NCBI GenBank assembly: GCA_963580455.1
Contig: OY756967.1
Location: 3,680,501 to 3,744,500 of the forward strand
DNA length: 64,000 nt
Reading direction: 5' to 3'
Source of the DNA: Euonymus europaeus
Lineage: Eukaryota; Streptophyta; Magnoliopsida; Celastrales; Celastraceae
Shown: positions 49,090-61,332 of the stretch, one piece after another
Layout: every line of letters begins with the position of its first letter
How positions within the stretch are numbered: position 1 is the first letter of the stretch
Notes under the pieces: generated by a model
Seen by the model: the letters and a program-made list of their open reading frames with translations, nothing else
Database searches by the model: none
Told to the model about the DNA's origin: nothing
Position numbers and translations under genes: made by a program

Positions 49090-50990
49090 GAACTCAATTT
49101 TGATTTCTAAATTGTTTTGAAATGGAAGTTTGATTTTGATTGCTTGTGTATTATCTTGTCCACAGAAGCTGAAATGGACAAGGAAGAAGCATAATCGGTG
49201 AAGGTACTAATAAAATTGACTGATTAAAATTTTTCTATGTTCTCTCTTTTAAACTGCATGTGTGTGTATTATAGTTACTGCAATATTTATGAATCATACT
49301 GCTAATCCTATTTTATCAATTTGCTATCCAGGATAATGGACATGGCTACAATTAGTGATTTTGATGGTGGTAGTGATGATGAAGAGACATACATAGTAGA
49401 TGTTGAACGCGATGGAAGTAATATGAATAGGAATCAAACTAGCATTGAAATCTATCAAGAATTCACAATGTTTGAGTATGATGAATGAGATAAATGTTTG
49501 TTTTTGTGTGTAGCTAGATGATCAACTTGAATTTTTTCATTGTGTGCTCTGAGACGAATGTATAACTGAAATTGATGAGAGTTTAGTAATAGCTAGAATG
49601 GGTGTATGATGATTTAGGTATCGATATTTAAAACATTAATTTTTTTTACACTTTTGTTGAATATACAAAAAAATATGGATACGAACTGAAATATGGAGAG
49701 AAAGAAGTAAAGATCAAAGAAAAGATATGATTGACTGTTTTTATTTCATTCGCATTTTATTACTCAAAAGTGCGCTTAATATTTTATCGAAAGTTTCAGA
49801 ATAATTAGTATTATATTTATTCGAGCTATCATCATCATTGATTTAAGCTTCATGTTCTTTTTTGTATAGTAGGGAAATCATGTTTTGAGTAACATTTCAA
49901 TAGCACCATTGCTTGTCATGATTGGAGTCGTATACAAACTAATTTGAGAATAATTATAATTATATTTAGATCTACACCACATTTTATTAATTGTTTTTTA
50001 TATGCATCATGATTAATACTAAATTGACATTTTAGAGGAGAGGTTTTCCAAAACAATAAAAGTCAATGATTCAAACTAGGATTTTGTAAGTATCCCGCTC
50101 CATATAATTGTTAATTTTTTTGATCATATATGTATTCTTTGTATTTCCAACTTTTGATTCAATGAAATCAAATTTGATTATTAAACTGTTTTGAAATTGA
50201 AGTTTGATTCTGATTCTCATTATTTGCATCAATAAACTTGAACTGTGTGTTTGTTTATCCAACAAAATTGAAATAGACAAGCTTGAAGAAATATAATTGG
50301 AAAGGTAATCAAAACTTCATTTTTAGGGTTTAGAATGAAGCATTTTGCTGTTTTGATTGATTGAATTTTTCATATTATCATTTTTATTTTCATGAACTCG
50401 AATGTTGCCTTCCTGAGCTATTAAATTTAATCTTCATTTTAGTTGTTTACATTTATAGTCTTGTATTTATTTATGCTGGCAGCGTAGCACTTAAAATGAT
50501 TGTTTCTTCTTTACTCCTAATTTTGATTCGATGAACTTGAATTTTGATTGTGTTTCTTATTATTAAATATTAATATTATTTATTGGATAAAATTTATTTT
50601 TATTTAAGCTGTTTACTCTTTAACTTTTGTATTTATTTATGCTAGTGGCATAGCACGAAAAGGATTACATTACTGAAGATTATTTTAGTATATAACGATC
50701 CTAGACTGCCACAATTGTCAATTGTGTTCTTTGGCAAATAAGAACTACTATTGCATCGAAATCTATCTATATGTTTTAGAATTTTTTTCATGCATTTTAT
50801 AGGGAGAGTGTTTTTTTTCCAAAATTTGTATCTTGATGAACTCGAATTTTGATTGTATGATTGATTTTCGATTTTGAGCCCAGGAAAAATCAAAACTTAT
50901 CTTTTTAAGATCTTGAAGATCTTTTATTTTTTAAATGAACTCTGAATTTTGATTGTATGACCGATTTTCGATTTTTTTCCCATTGTTGTT
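49090..50990. repeat. Degenerate interspersed repeats, AT-rich
   Basis: A block of about 130 bp at 49090-49215 (TTGTTTTGAAATGGAAGTTTG ... GAAATGGACAAGG) recurs in diverged form at about 50150-50320. GAACTC/TTGAATTTTGATTG blocks recur near 50530, 50837 and 50935, and TATTTATTTATGCT...GCATAGCAC blocks near 50465 and 50635. It looks like a locally duplicated intron-like sequence that has decayed. Confidence 0.5.
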
Positions 50991-51556
50991 GTTAATTTTA
51001 GTTTTGTTACTGCCTCCTTGACTAGAGATTACTACTTTATCATGCCAATATTAGAAGTCACAACCGTGAACTTACTGGTGTTAGGTCTAAGTCGATTCAG
51101 GAAGATGCGAACTCATCAAGGTTAAACTTCTTTGAAAGGTCAGAACATTCCCAAAATCTACTATCTCAATCCTTATGAAAATGACTCTCACAGTTTTCGA
51201 GGATCCAAAAATTCATCTTTGTCACCGCTCCACATCCTCAAATAATAATGTTGAAAGTCCAAACCGCATATTTTATTCTCTCAATTTTCTTTCCTTGTAT
51301 CCGTGCCTGTATTTCATTACACTCTTACAACTTATATAATATTACAACTTGAGTTACATCAAACAAAAACTAAAAATTTTCATAGGAGACTTGATGGTTT
51401 TAAATTTTAATGGCGCTCACGTGACAACTGTGAATGAACCATGAGCAACCCAAGAGTCCAATGCTAGCTCACTGGCCAGGCCCATGAGTGAACCTTTCTT
51501 AATGCACTTTTTATATGTTCAGAGATTGGGAACGAAGAAGTATTAATGATTCACTG

Positions 51557-51935
51557 AGAGCACATACAATGGTGATAAGATAATGTCCCCATTAAAATTA
51601 TTTGTGGATCTCACTTCTATTATACAAAAATTCAAACCACACACAACTCTCAATATTGTCACATTAGCAAAACACATATATCAATATAATCGCATGAGCA
51701 AAACATATCTTCTAATACAACTATTTTTTTCCCGATTATTCAAATCAACCATTGTCCTTTCCTCCATCAACTCCTTAACAAAACTACATAAAAATCAAGA
51801 TTGATCCCATCAAAACAGATCTTTCAATGCATTCACATCAATAAAACATATATCTCAATACAACTACATCTGTAAAAACACACATTATAATACATTATCC
51901 CTTTCCCATTATATAATTACTAGTGCATGTGCTCT
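51557..51935. mobile_element. 379 bp MITE, AGAGCACATG family, copy 2
   Basis: Inverted ends AGAGCACATACA and TGCATGTGCTCT. Opposite in orientation to the copies at 17401-17760 and 36303-36612. It ends about 150 bp before the apparent leader of the Ac45-like gene, so it probably lies in that promoter. No target duplication seen. Confidence 0.7.
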
Positions 51936-52514
51936 AATAATTTCTATTTTCTTGGGTCTGATCCAGAAACTATAAATGGGCCCTTACAATTTTTTATTAG
52001 CAACTGGAGTGGACCTTCGTCAAAAGAGGCTGGGCCGCTGGCAGGAGAACCGAGAACGGTCGAACAAGAAGATGCAAGCCTCGAGTCTGGATCACTAGTT
52101 TCACATCTGCAGTTCTTTTCGTAAATTGCAGAAGAGGAGAGGGAGCTTTGTTGAATCTGGACATTTCCATCACCAGTACTGATCGCCGGTAGGCGCAGTA
52201 AATCAGTAATAGAAGAAGACAAATCCAAGTCTTCTCAATTTGGTATGTGCTTCTCTCTCTCTCCTTTTCTTCTCCCTGTACTTTCTTTTCCGATTTGTGG
52301 CATATGTTCGCTTGCGATTTTCGTTCTAGTAGAATTGTATTCTAGATTGCTGAAGTCACAGAAGACCTAAATTCTTCGCCGCTTGACAGATTCGCAGAAA
52401 CAATAGATTTATTCGCTTGATCGGGTCTATTGTGATGATGAATCTTTTAATGTGTGCGTTTGCGTGTGATTAGGCAAGAAGGTTCTGGGGTAAGTGATTG
52501 AACTGGTCACGACG

Positions 52515-55500
52515 ATGAATTCTTTGGTGACTTTATTCGTGACCTTGATAGCCGTAGCTGATATTCAATCTGCTCTGGCTTTGTCATCAACCGCGCCAGC
52601 ATTTTTGTGGTCTCCTCACTACGATGAGTATGTTGTCATATTTTTTTGATTACGAGCTTATTTGTGGTGTTTGATGTAAAATTGAGTATGTGGTAATTTT
52701 TTTAATACTAGCTTATTATAGTTTTGATGTAAAATTTCCAACAGGTACTCCTGGTAGGTAAGCATGAACACGTATGGCACTTGAAAATTTGGAATTCATC
52801 ATGTTAGTCTTTAATTGTTAGTGTCAAATAATACTGACTGACTTAGGTATACTATACGGATATATGGCTCTTTGATGACTCTAGTTCTCTCAAAGGTTCT
52901 TGCGCCACTGATTCTTGGACAGATATATCAACTGGCTTTCTTAACAACAATTTATATTACTTGTAGCAATTAGCACTGTTGGATTAAATTTTAAGGTGAC
53001 TTCTGTAAATATCATATTATTTTGTTTATGTAGCAGAAGTTAGATTAACTCAACAATGATTCCCTTCATATCATCAAAGGAGAAACACTGTAGCCATTTG
53101 TCTATGGCTATGTAATTGTTTAATTTGTCATAGGTTTCATTGGATAATTTCCTCCCCATGTCTGCTTCTAATTTACATCCTTTTCTTTGTGGTGTTGTCC
53201 GATTGACTCCCTTTTTTCTGGAATAACTCGATAGTAGGTATTGTATAGGACTCTGAGTGCCTGAGTGGTCTCAGTAGATGTCAAATTGAATGATTTTCAA
53301 AAGAGAAAAAGAACAGATTGTAAATTGAGGCACATGTGAGGAGAGCAAAATATGACAATGGTATGTTTGCTTTTTATCCCCTTCTTTAGGGGATGGGATT
53401 TTGAAATTTTAATATCGGGGTTCTTGATAGTAGTGTATTGTGTAGGACTCTCTTGAGTGGTCTAAGGAGATGTCAAAAATGGTTCACGCACAGATTTGAA
53501 TGATTTTCAAAAGAAAAAAAAAACAGATTGGAAGTTGTGGCACTTGTGATTAGGACCGGATATGGACATGGTGTATTTGATCTTTATCCCATTCTTTGGG
53601 GATGGGGTTTTCAAATATTAATGTCTGGGTGCTTTGGAGCCAAAATCTGCTTTTAGTAAATCCAGAATTGTGGTTTCTGCCAACTATTGCTGCATATAGA
53701 ATACTCAGATTTTTTCATACTAAGTTGTGTACAATGGTTCATATTATTGCATTTTACTATTTGTAATTTTCTTTAGGTAACTTTTAATTTTAATGATTAC
53801 TCTTTGACATAGTTGTTCTGGTTACTTGTTGGACAAACTCTGCAAATCAGATCTTGTAACATATTGTTTATTGGAGGTTACAGGTTTTCAAGTAAAGGAA
53901 TGAAGGATGCTGTTAATTATCAGACCATCTCCGCGAAGGATCTGGCAAAGTCTGTTCTGTCAGAAGGGAACTGGGCAAGCTTACTGGTTATTAGCTTTCC
54001 TTTTCTGTATGGTGTTCATAATGTTTTGGAGTTGGTGCTCTTTGTTTATTTAAACATTTAGGAATGAGAATTTTTTGGATTAAGTGTTGAATTTCCTCCC
54101 TTTTTTTTCTTCCCCCAATTAGTGTTCGGAAAAGAAACTTCAGCAGCATATGGATGTGGCACTTGTTTTTATTGGCAGGGAGGTGAGATCCTTTTAGCAC
54201 TCTAAGCTGGATAGCTAAAATTTCATATGGTGTTCCGTCTTGTGGCTAAAGTCGAATTGTCCTTATTTAGAATTTTTGGTGTATAACCAATGCCTAATGA
54301 ATTAGAGCACAGAAACTGAACAGGATCTATCATGTAGTGACACATGTTCTCCTTTTGGAATTATACTATACTAGTTTTGTAAGATGATTTTTGAATGAGA
54401 ATATTACAGTTGTATTTCAATATGGCATTGACATTGCAGTGCATGAATGATGATATTAATTGTCCTTGATGATTATTGATTGCATGCCCTTTGTTCGCTC
54501 AAGTTGCTATCCTCAGATGTCTCTGGAAACAAATATGCAGACACAACTCTTTTGGACGTGCTCAAGGTAACTAGAGATTTCTAAGTACATTTTGAACTGT
54601 ATTTTGGTTAGTTTATTCTAGTTCTTTAGAAAATGTATTTCTTTCGCATGATTGATGTTTCATGTCCTTGATAGGTCTCTTATACGAGGTCAAATTTCTC
54701 CTTGGCATTTCCATATGTTGCTGCATCAGGGGAGCGGACAATGGAAAGCATTTTGCTATCTGAGTTTACGGAGACTTGTGGGTGGGACTCAGCAATCAGC
54801 AAGGTTGCTTTTTCAGAGTCTTGCTCTGTAGATGGCGAAAACTTCCAAAAGCTTGCGGACCCTGACTCAGTTCATGTAAATCAACGATGTTATATTACTC
54901 ATTTAGTTTTTTTTTTGTTTTTATTAAAGAATTCTTATACCATTTTATCTATCAAAAATATTCAGGACTTTCTGGTTTCAAATATGCAAAAGGGACCTAA
55001 TGGGCAAGCAGACCTAGTTGTGTTCTGTCACGGAGGCTCTCGCTCTGGGCAAGGACCCAGTCAACCAAAACCTGAAAGTATGATAAAGTATTTAACAAGG
55101 GTGATACCCTACAGCAGGATATGATGAGTTGAGATCTGATTGGCATAATTTATCAATGCAAAATGCAGGTGAAATTTTCTCTGAGGTTATCAGGTCCGTG
55201 GAGCAGTCGGGGGCAAAATATGCAGTCCTTTATGTTTCGGATCCCTTCAGGTCTATTCAGTATCCTACCTCTCGGGAACTAGAAAGGTTTCTTGCAGAAG
55301 GTGTGCAGGGAAATACATCGCTTGATTCCAAAGTTTGTGATGAAGTTTGCCAGATTAAGTCCTCGCTTTTGGAGGGACTTTTCGTGGTAAGTTTGCTTAA
55401 TTTATAAGTGATTATTGATTGAAGTTTTCTGTTTTCTTTTCTGGCACCTATGCGTAGGAAATGCATGCCTAAATAGTGGATATCAATATTAGGCAAAGTT

Positions 55501-57599
55501 AGTGAAGCTGACAGTAGTTGCAGTAACTTCCTCAATTGTCAATTCAGTAGTCAAACTTTGATACATTTTATTGTAGAGAAACATGCCACCAATTTATGTC
55601 AACCCTCAACCCAAAAAAAAGAGGGCAGGAAAATGGGGAGAAAAAGTTATTGCACTAAGACATTTTCACGATTTAATTCTTTGTCCATTCTATTAGGTAG
55701 TAAAATACATATGTATTCTCTGTATCTTACATGTACAAGACTTACAAAGAATAATATACATCCAAGATTATCTCAATTACTAAACTAACCCTCACTATAA
55801 ATATTAATTACATTAATATTTCTCAACACTCTCTCTCAAGTTGGAGCAAAGATGTTAATCATGCTCAACTTGCTACATAATTCAACAAACTGACTTTTCC
55901 AAAGAGCTTTAGTGAATATATCTCCAATTTGATCTTTAGATCTAATATATTTTGGAACAATCCTCTTGGTCTTCACAATCAAGTCTCTAATGAAAATGAC
56001 AATCTACCTCAATGTGTTTTGCACGCTCATGGAACACCGATTGGAAGCAATATACATCGCAGCTTGATTATCACAAGACATTCTCATAGGAGAAAGCGAA
56101 GGAAATCCTATTTCTTGCAGCAAAGATTGAACCCACATCATTTCAGTGATTTCACAAGCTGTGCGTGACAGCACGGTACTCAGCTTCTGCACTAGACCTA
56201 GCAACCACATTCTGTTTCTTACTTTTCCATGTAATCATGTTAATCACCAAGAAACACACAATAACCTGAAGACCCACAATTCATCCCATAACCATGCCAA
56301 CACAATAGAGTTATCAGCACACCAGTCAGGATAACTTTTGTTATCAGTAGTAGGTGTGTCTTTGAGAACAAGCTGAAATTTTTTTCTTGCACTCAAGGCT
56401 ACTTGCATTGCCTTAGCCCACAACAAGTAATTTCGACCATTCAACTTAACAGAACAAATTTGAAGAGCTCCATGATCACGTGAGGAGTCCAATGAAGCCG
56501 TACCAGCAGAGGAAACAATCGATGACTCAGTTCCAGACATTATGAAACAAACACACACAAACCACAAGCCACACCACTTGGGAACCAACTAAAGCATTAA
56601 TGACCACTGCACAGTGCCTTCACAACTACTAATAGAGTAACCACCACTCACCAGGAACAGCTGAATAATGAAAGAACAAGTAACCCACTAACCAGTGTCG
56701 CACACAATCCAACAGAAACAGCAGCACAGAAAACTCGGAAGCCACAGAACAACAACTCGCAGAACTTACTGTGACCACACTCGTACCAGACACAAGAAAT
56801 TCGTGAACACCAGACAACTTGCGAACACCAGGCAACAACTTGCGAACGATCGCTCACCAGAATCGTGAACCCGAAGCTACCAGAAAGCCCTAGATTGGAG
56901 CTCTGATACCATATTAGGTAGTAAAATACATATGTATTCTCTGTATTTTAAATGTACAAGACTTGCAAAGAATAATATACATCTAAGATGATCTCAATTA
57001 CTAAACTATCCCTCACTATAAATATTAATTACATTAATATTTCTCAACACATTCATTTTGATTAATTAGATTGCTTATCGATTGATTCTGTTCACTAAAC
57101 TGAATGGCAACTAAGTTTTCAATGACTAAGTTTAGTCAATGGCAACTAATGAGCCAATTGTAATTTCCATGACTATGTTTCTCCTGTTAAGAGAGATGGG
57201 TTACTTCTGACTTCAAGCGACACCAATGGTGCAAATGTTGTGTCATAGGGGGAAAAAAATCTTGGATACATGTCCCAGGTTGAAGAAATTTTTTAGGGGG
57301 TATATTCGTGTTAATATGTTTCATATGCAATTTTGTTACCTTGTACTGGTGGTTGTGTTTGGGCTTCCTGGAAAGAATATTCGACTGCCTTGTTGAGCTT
57401 TTTTTTCTTTCTTTCTTTTCTTTCTTTAATTTTATTTGCCCCTATTGTTACCCACTCATCAATTTGAATGCAGTCTTAACATTTTTGCCTTTTTGTGCTC
57501 GTACAGGCGATTGTTTTACTTATCATACTAATATCAGGCCTTTGTTGCATGATGGGCATCGATACTCCAACAAGATTTGAAACACCTCAAGAGTCTTGA
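52515..57599 (+). CDS. Ac45/VOA1/BIG1-like type I membrane protein
   Basis: Eight exons: 52515-52627, 53884-53986, 54123-54182, 54504-54566, 54675-54875, 54966-55077, 55169-55386, 57507-57599; 963 nt, 320 residues, phases consistent. A signal peptide (MNSLVTLFVTLIAVADIQSA) is followed by LSSTAPAFLWSPH, a lumenal domain, one C-terminal membrane span (AIVLLIILISGLCCMMGI from residue 291) and a short tail TPTRFETPQES. This layout and the PAFLWS start resemble V-ATPase accessory subunit Ac45, yeast Voa1 and ER protein Big1; Arabidopsis AT3G13410/AT1G55546 are the likely orthologues (from memory). Role in V-ATPase assembly or in the ER is inferred. A 5'UTR intron (52243-52473) has clean GTATGT and TTAG ends. 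Intron 7 (2.1 kb) carries a retroelement. Confidence 0.85.
53233..53640. repeat. About 200 bp tandem duplication in Ac45-like intron 1
   Basis: Two diverged consecutive copies, about 53233-53427 and 53428-53640, sharing AGGACTCT, GAATGATTTTCAAAAG, ACAGATTG and GGGGATGGG in order. Confidence 0.7.
55691..57049 (-). mobile_element. Deleted Ty1/copia element, 1,359 bp, with 138 bp LTRs
   Basis: Both LTRs are 138 bp (55691-55828 and 56912-57049) and differ at 6 positions. Perfect 5 bp target duplication CATTC (55686-55690 and 57050-57054). On minus the order is 5' LTR, primer site TGGTATCAGAGC directly against it (56911-56900), a gag start (ATG at 56540; MSGTESS ... VKLNGRNYLLWAKAM), a deletion of most of pol, the end of RNase H (CDNQAAMYIASN, about 56230-55840), a purine-rich tract GAGAGAGAG, then the 3' LTR. 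Non-autonomous. It lies antisense in intron 7 of the Ac45-like gene. Confidence 0.95.
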
Positions 57600-60240
57600 A
57601 TGGTTGGTTGTGAAAGATACTACCTTTATATTATTGCAGAGTTCTATCCCTAGCTCATAGTTATAAAGAGTGGTTGTTTTGTACCTTCTTTGTGCAGAGA
57701 TGTTCAGATGTATTTATTTGTTCACTTATGGAGATTATTTCTCCTCTGCAGGGAATAATGGAGTGATTATATTGTTTCGATCAGGCATGTATCTCTTTTC
57801 CGTCCATGTAGTTATATTGTCGAGATCCATAATTAAGTTTTGAGTAGTATTAAAGCTAGAAGTTTGATGAATATTGATATTATAGTTTTGTTTATCGATA
57901 TTTGAATTTGAAATTTATCGTGGAGACTTGTATACCATGATGTTGAGTATCGAGTCTATTTACAATGTCTCTCATCTTTGGCTGTTTATTTTATTAGTTT
58001 GATGAGCCATCTTTGGCTGTCTGCAACATGAATATGCATGGAAGTGCATGTGCTTAGGAACTTGAGGATCAGCTGCAATGAGAAAACTTGTGCGCTGGTT
58101 CAAATCAATAGCAACTGCTAGATATATTGTCTTGTTTTCTATGACAGCTAAATTATTTTATCATTGCGTTAATGGGTACTGCTCACTTTTCTCTTTATGG
58201 TTTCAGCTTATTATGCATTTCTGTCGTTTTCTGCCGTCCACAGGCTACTTGTAAGTAGGGCCCACTTTTGTGATAAGGGGCAACTCGACAGAGCAAATAA
58301 TAATTTACTCTCACTGTCTCGCGCTTGCACAAAAGATATCGAGAGAGAGAGAGATAGTATTCTCTTTTGGTTAAGAGAATATGGGCATTGTTCTATCTAC
58401 TGCCAACACGCTCGAGAAACGAAAGGAATCCTATATTTTTCGAGTTTTAGAAATTAAGTGAGTGTTTAGTAAAAAGCACAAGAGCCAACACAAAAAATAA
58501 CATAAACCTTGATGTTCGAAACCCAATATTCATTGCCACAATCACCATTGGAAGTTGAACCCACATTAATTTTTCTTATTTTAGTATTTTCATTAAAGAA
58601 AAATATCCATAATACATCTGATCCCTCGTAATTACAAGATTCGACTTTGACTCTATTTTCAAATTTAAAAATTTAAAATTATACTACTTGGAAACTTATA
58701 GATATTTTTTAACATTTTCGCTTTCATTGAATTAGATCTTAGTTGTATTTGATTAATAGCAAAATTATATATTTTCAAACTTTCCAAATCAGGTTTCTTT
58801 CCTTCCTAGCTAGGAATTCACATTTATCATTTTTAAGTCCTTAATTTAAACCTGGCAAGAAATTAAATGACAATTAATTTCACGTCTTTTTTTGACATTT
58901 GATAGATAAACGAGAGACTTTTAGGTTAGCATTATGAGCTGGATAACTAGTGCTTTATGCTTGCGAGTGGGTGAGCTTTAAAATTTCTATTTTTGGTAAG
59001 TATTATCCCACAGGATATGAAGGGACCTTATTTCCTGCATCGTAATATCGTATATTTTGTCTCTGTAGCCGTTCAATGATCAAATTTAGGAGCTGTCCTC
59101 ATCAAGGATTCGATGACTCGATCTCCTCTCCCTTCCCTTTCAACTGCTGTAATATCTCACTTTGTTCACACCTACACTTCTTCTAATCTTGACTACTATC
59201 GACCTCTAAGCTTATATATATATAGGAACCAAAATAAGGAGTTTGGATCTACAGAGAAGATTTATATACGTCTTTCATCCATGGCCTTGTGTGTAGGCAT
59301 AGAAAGTAAAGATGCAGCCAAGGATGACTTGCCTACGATTAATCTGGTTTTTCATCTTCATTCTCTTGAAAAGATTAGTGAAAAGATAGACAGTAAAGTT
59401 GGCAAGTTGTTCTTGGCTATATGTTTCTTTCTAGCTACTTTTGCACACTAGGCCTCTGATGATGTTAATGCTTATCTATCTGATGAGCTTCGCGAGGAAA
59501 CCGATTTTACAGGTATATATAATCATCAACATCTATTATAGGATTTGAGTTTGAAATATTTAGTGCCATATTGTTCGATCTATATATACTTCTATGATTC
59601 GATTCTAACTGTAAGAGAAGCTTTTTCCTGAACTGAATGCTTTTATTCTTGCGTATCATTTCATGCTGGATCCGTTGATAAGACGACTATAGTAATCAAT
59701 TTTTTTTTTGGCTTAATGGAATAATATCGCAAGTAAAACCTGCGGTTGAGTGATAATTATTATGCATGTAAGGTTCAACCCATTCGATAGAGAATGGGTT
59801 CGAATCTTCTCATCTCCCACCATCTTCAATTCCACTGAATTAAAAAATAAAATAAAATATCTGCCCTTAGTTTAATTAACATAATTAAAATTAAATTTAT
59901 TTAGAATGTTCATTTTACTCAATCAAATTTAAAAAAGAAAAAATTATATATTGTGCGTATATTTTTTTCCAATATTACTATAATAAATATCTGTTTTTAA
60001 AATTTAAATGCACAAAATTTTATCCCCAGAATTTTAAGATGAACACAACATTCTTCTAATCCCATAATACTTTTTTATTGTTTTAAGAGACAGTTGGGCC
60101 TTTAAACCTACTGCCCAGACCTTTACAGTCATCAAGGCCCAACCCAACGTTTTTTACGTTAAAACAAAATCCAAAAATGTCAGCAGTTCTTCCCGATCTG
60201 CGCTTTATGTATGCGTTTTTTTTTAAGATTTACATTTTGC
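57600..60240. other. Ac45-like 3'UTR and spacer; one doubtful short gene
   Basis: Mostly AT-rich spacer with a short GA tract near 58342. A TATATATATATA box at about 59212 precedes an ATG in good context (59281, CCATGG). Its frame begins MALCVGIESKDAAKDDLPTI and could splice to ASDDVNAYLSDELREETDF at 59450-59511, but that intron would be only about 54 bp, short for a plant. I do not recognise the product. Confidence 0.35.
59715..59860 (+). mobile_element. tRNA-derived SINE fragment
   Basis: Box A-like TGCGGTTGAGTGATAA (about 59740) and box B GGGTTCGAATCTT (about 59807) at tRNA-like spacing, ending in an A-rich tail (AAAAAATAAAATAAAAT). Ends are approximate. Confidence 0.6.
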
Positions 60241-60244
60241 CGAG

Positions 60245-60890
60245 AAACGAAATGGAAAGATACGAGAATATTGAGCAAAAGATCAAAGCTGATTCGGAAT
60301 TCAATAAAAATTTATGACCGTTGCAAGTGATCGTCCGCTCCTCAGTTTAATCTGCTGAGAACGAATCGATCTTTTCCTGAAATGGAAAGATCTGAGAGTC
60401 TTTAGCGAAATATCCGGCCGATTCGGGATTCAAAAAAATTATGACCGTTGCAAGAGATCGTCCGCTCCTCTCCTCGCTTTATAAAGAGACCATTCTCTAG
60501 TTCCTCTTTGCCATTTTACTTGTCTGAAACAAAAAACGGAGTGAGTTCGAGAGGGCGAGAGAGGGAGAGTGAGAGAGACAGATTCAAAGAGAGAGAAGGA
60601 GCAACTCGAATTGGCTTCTAGACTGACATATTTGGCAACAAGTGAGAGGTATTGATTGATTTCCCTGTCGATTTTGATTCCTTTGGTCTTGTACTCTTCT
60701 TTGATTATTATATGTTCGACTTTCCTTTTGATTTTGTTCTTTTGGTGTGAAACCAAAAACAGAGTGAGGTTGAGAGGAAGAGAGATAGAGATTCAGAAAG
60801 AGAGAGAGAGAAAAAGAGAGATTCGAATTGGCTTCTAGACTGATTTTTTGGCAACAAACTAGAGGTATTGATTCGATTTACCTCTTTTCT
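60245..60890 (+). promoter_or_regulatory. Promoter/leader module, first copy
   Basis: A block with GAAATGGAAAGAT and ATGACCGTTGCAAG...GATCGTCCGCTCCTC occurs twice upstream (about 60249-60345 and 60379-60475). TATA box CTTTATAAAGAG lies at about 60478. A GA-rich leader with GGCTTCTAGACTGA and TTTGGCAACAA follows (to about 60650) and is repeated once more at about 60745-60880. Each leader copy ends in GAGGTATTGATT, which could be a splice donor. Downstream, 61041-61157 is open from an ATG (MSVYAKTIAAFTRMSVKTLE ...) and ends at a possible donor; I do not recognise it. Confidence 0.6.
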
Positions 60891-61332
60891 TTGAATATTA
60901 GTTGTTCATTGAATGATTTTCTTGAGGAATCCATTTTCGAATCTGATCGTTGATGTTTTATTTTATTTGATTAATCTTTGTTGTTGTTGTCACTTGTGTG
61001 TTTCGTGATTTAACAGTTTTAGCACTCTGTGATCAATAATATGTCCGTATACGCAAAGACTATTGCAGCATTTACTAGAATGTCAGTAAAAACTCTCGAA
61101 AGCTTCTTCCACCAGAGGTTTATACTCTTGGGTAGTTTTATCAAAACGACAGAAGGTAATAAGTCGATTATATATTTATATAGATATGTATTTGTTCAAA
61201 TATAAAAGCTACTGTTCTTATGTTAATGAGGTGAAATTTATCTTCTTCAACCTCTTGAATGATATATCGTGTATCATATTTTGTTAGATTTTGAAGTACT
61301 TGTTACATTTATTAGTTTAATAATTTGATAAT

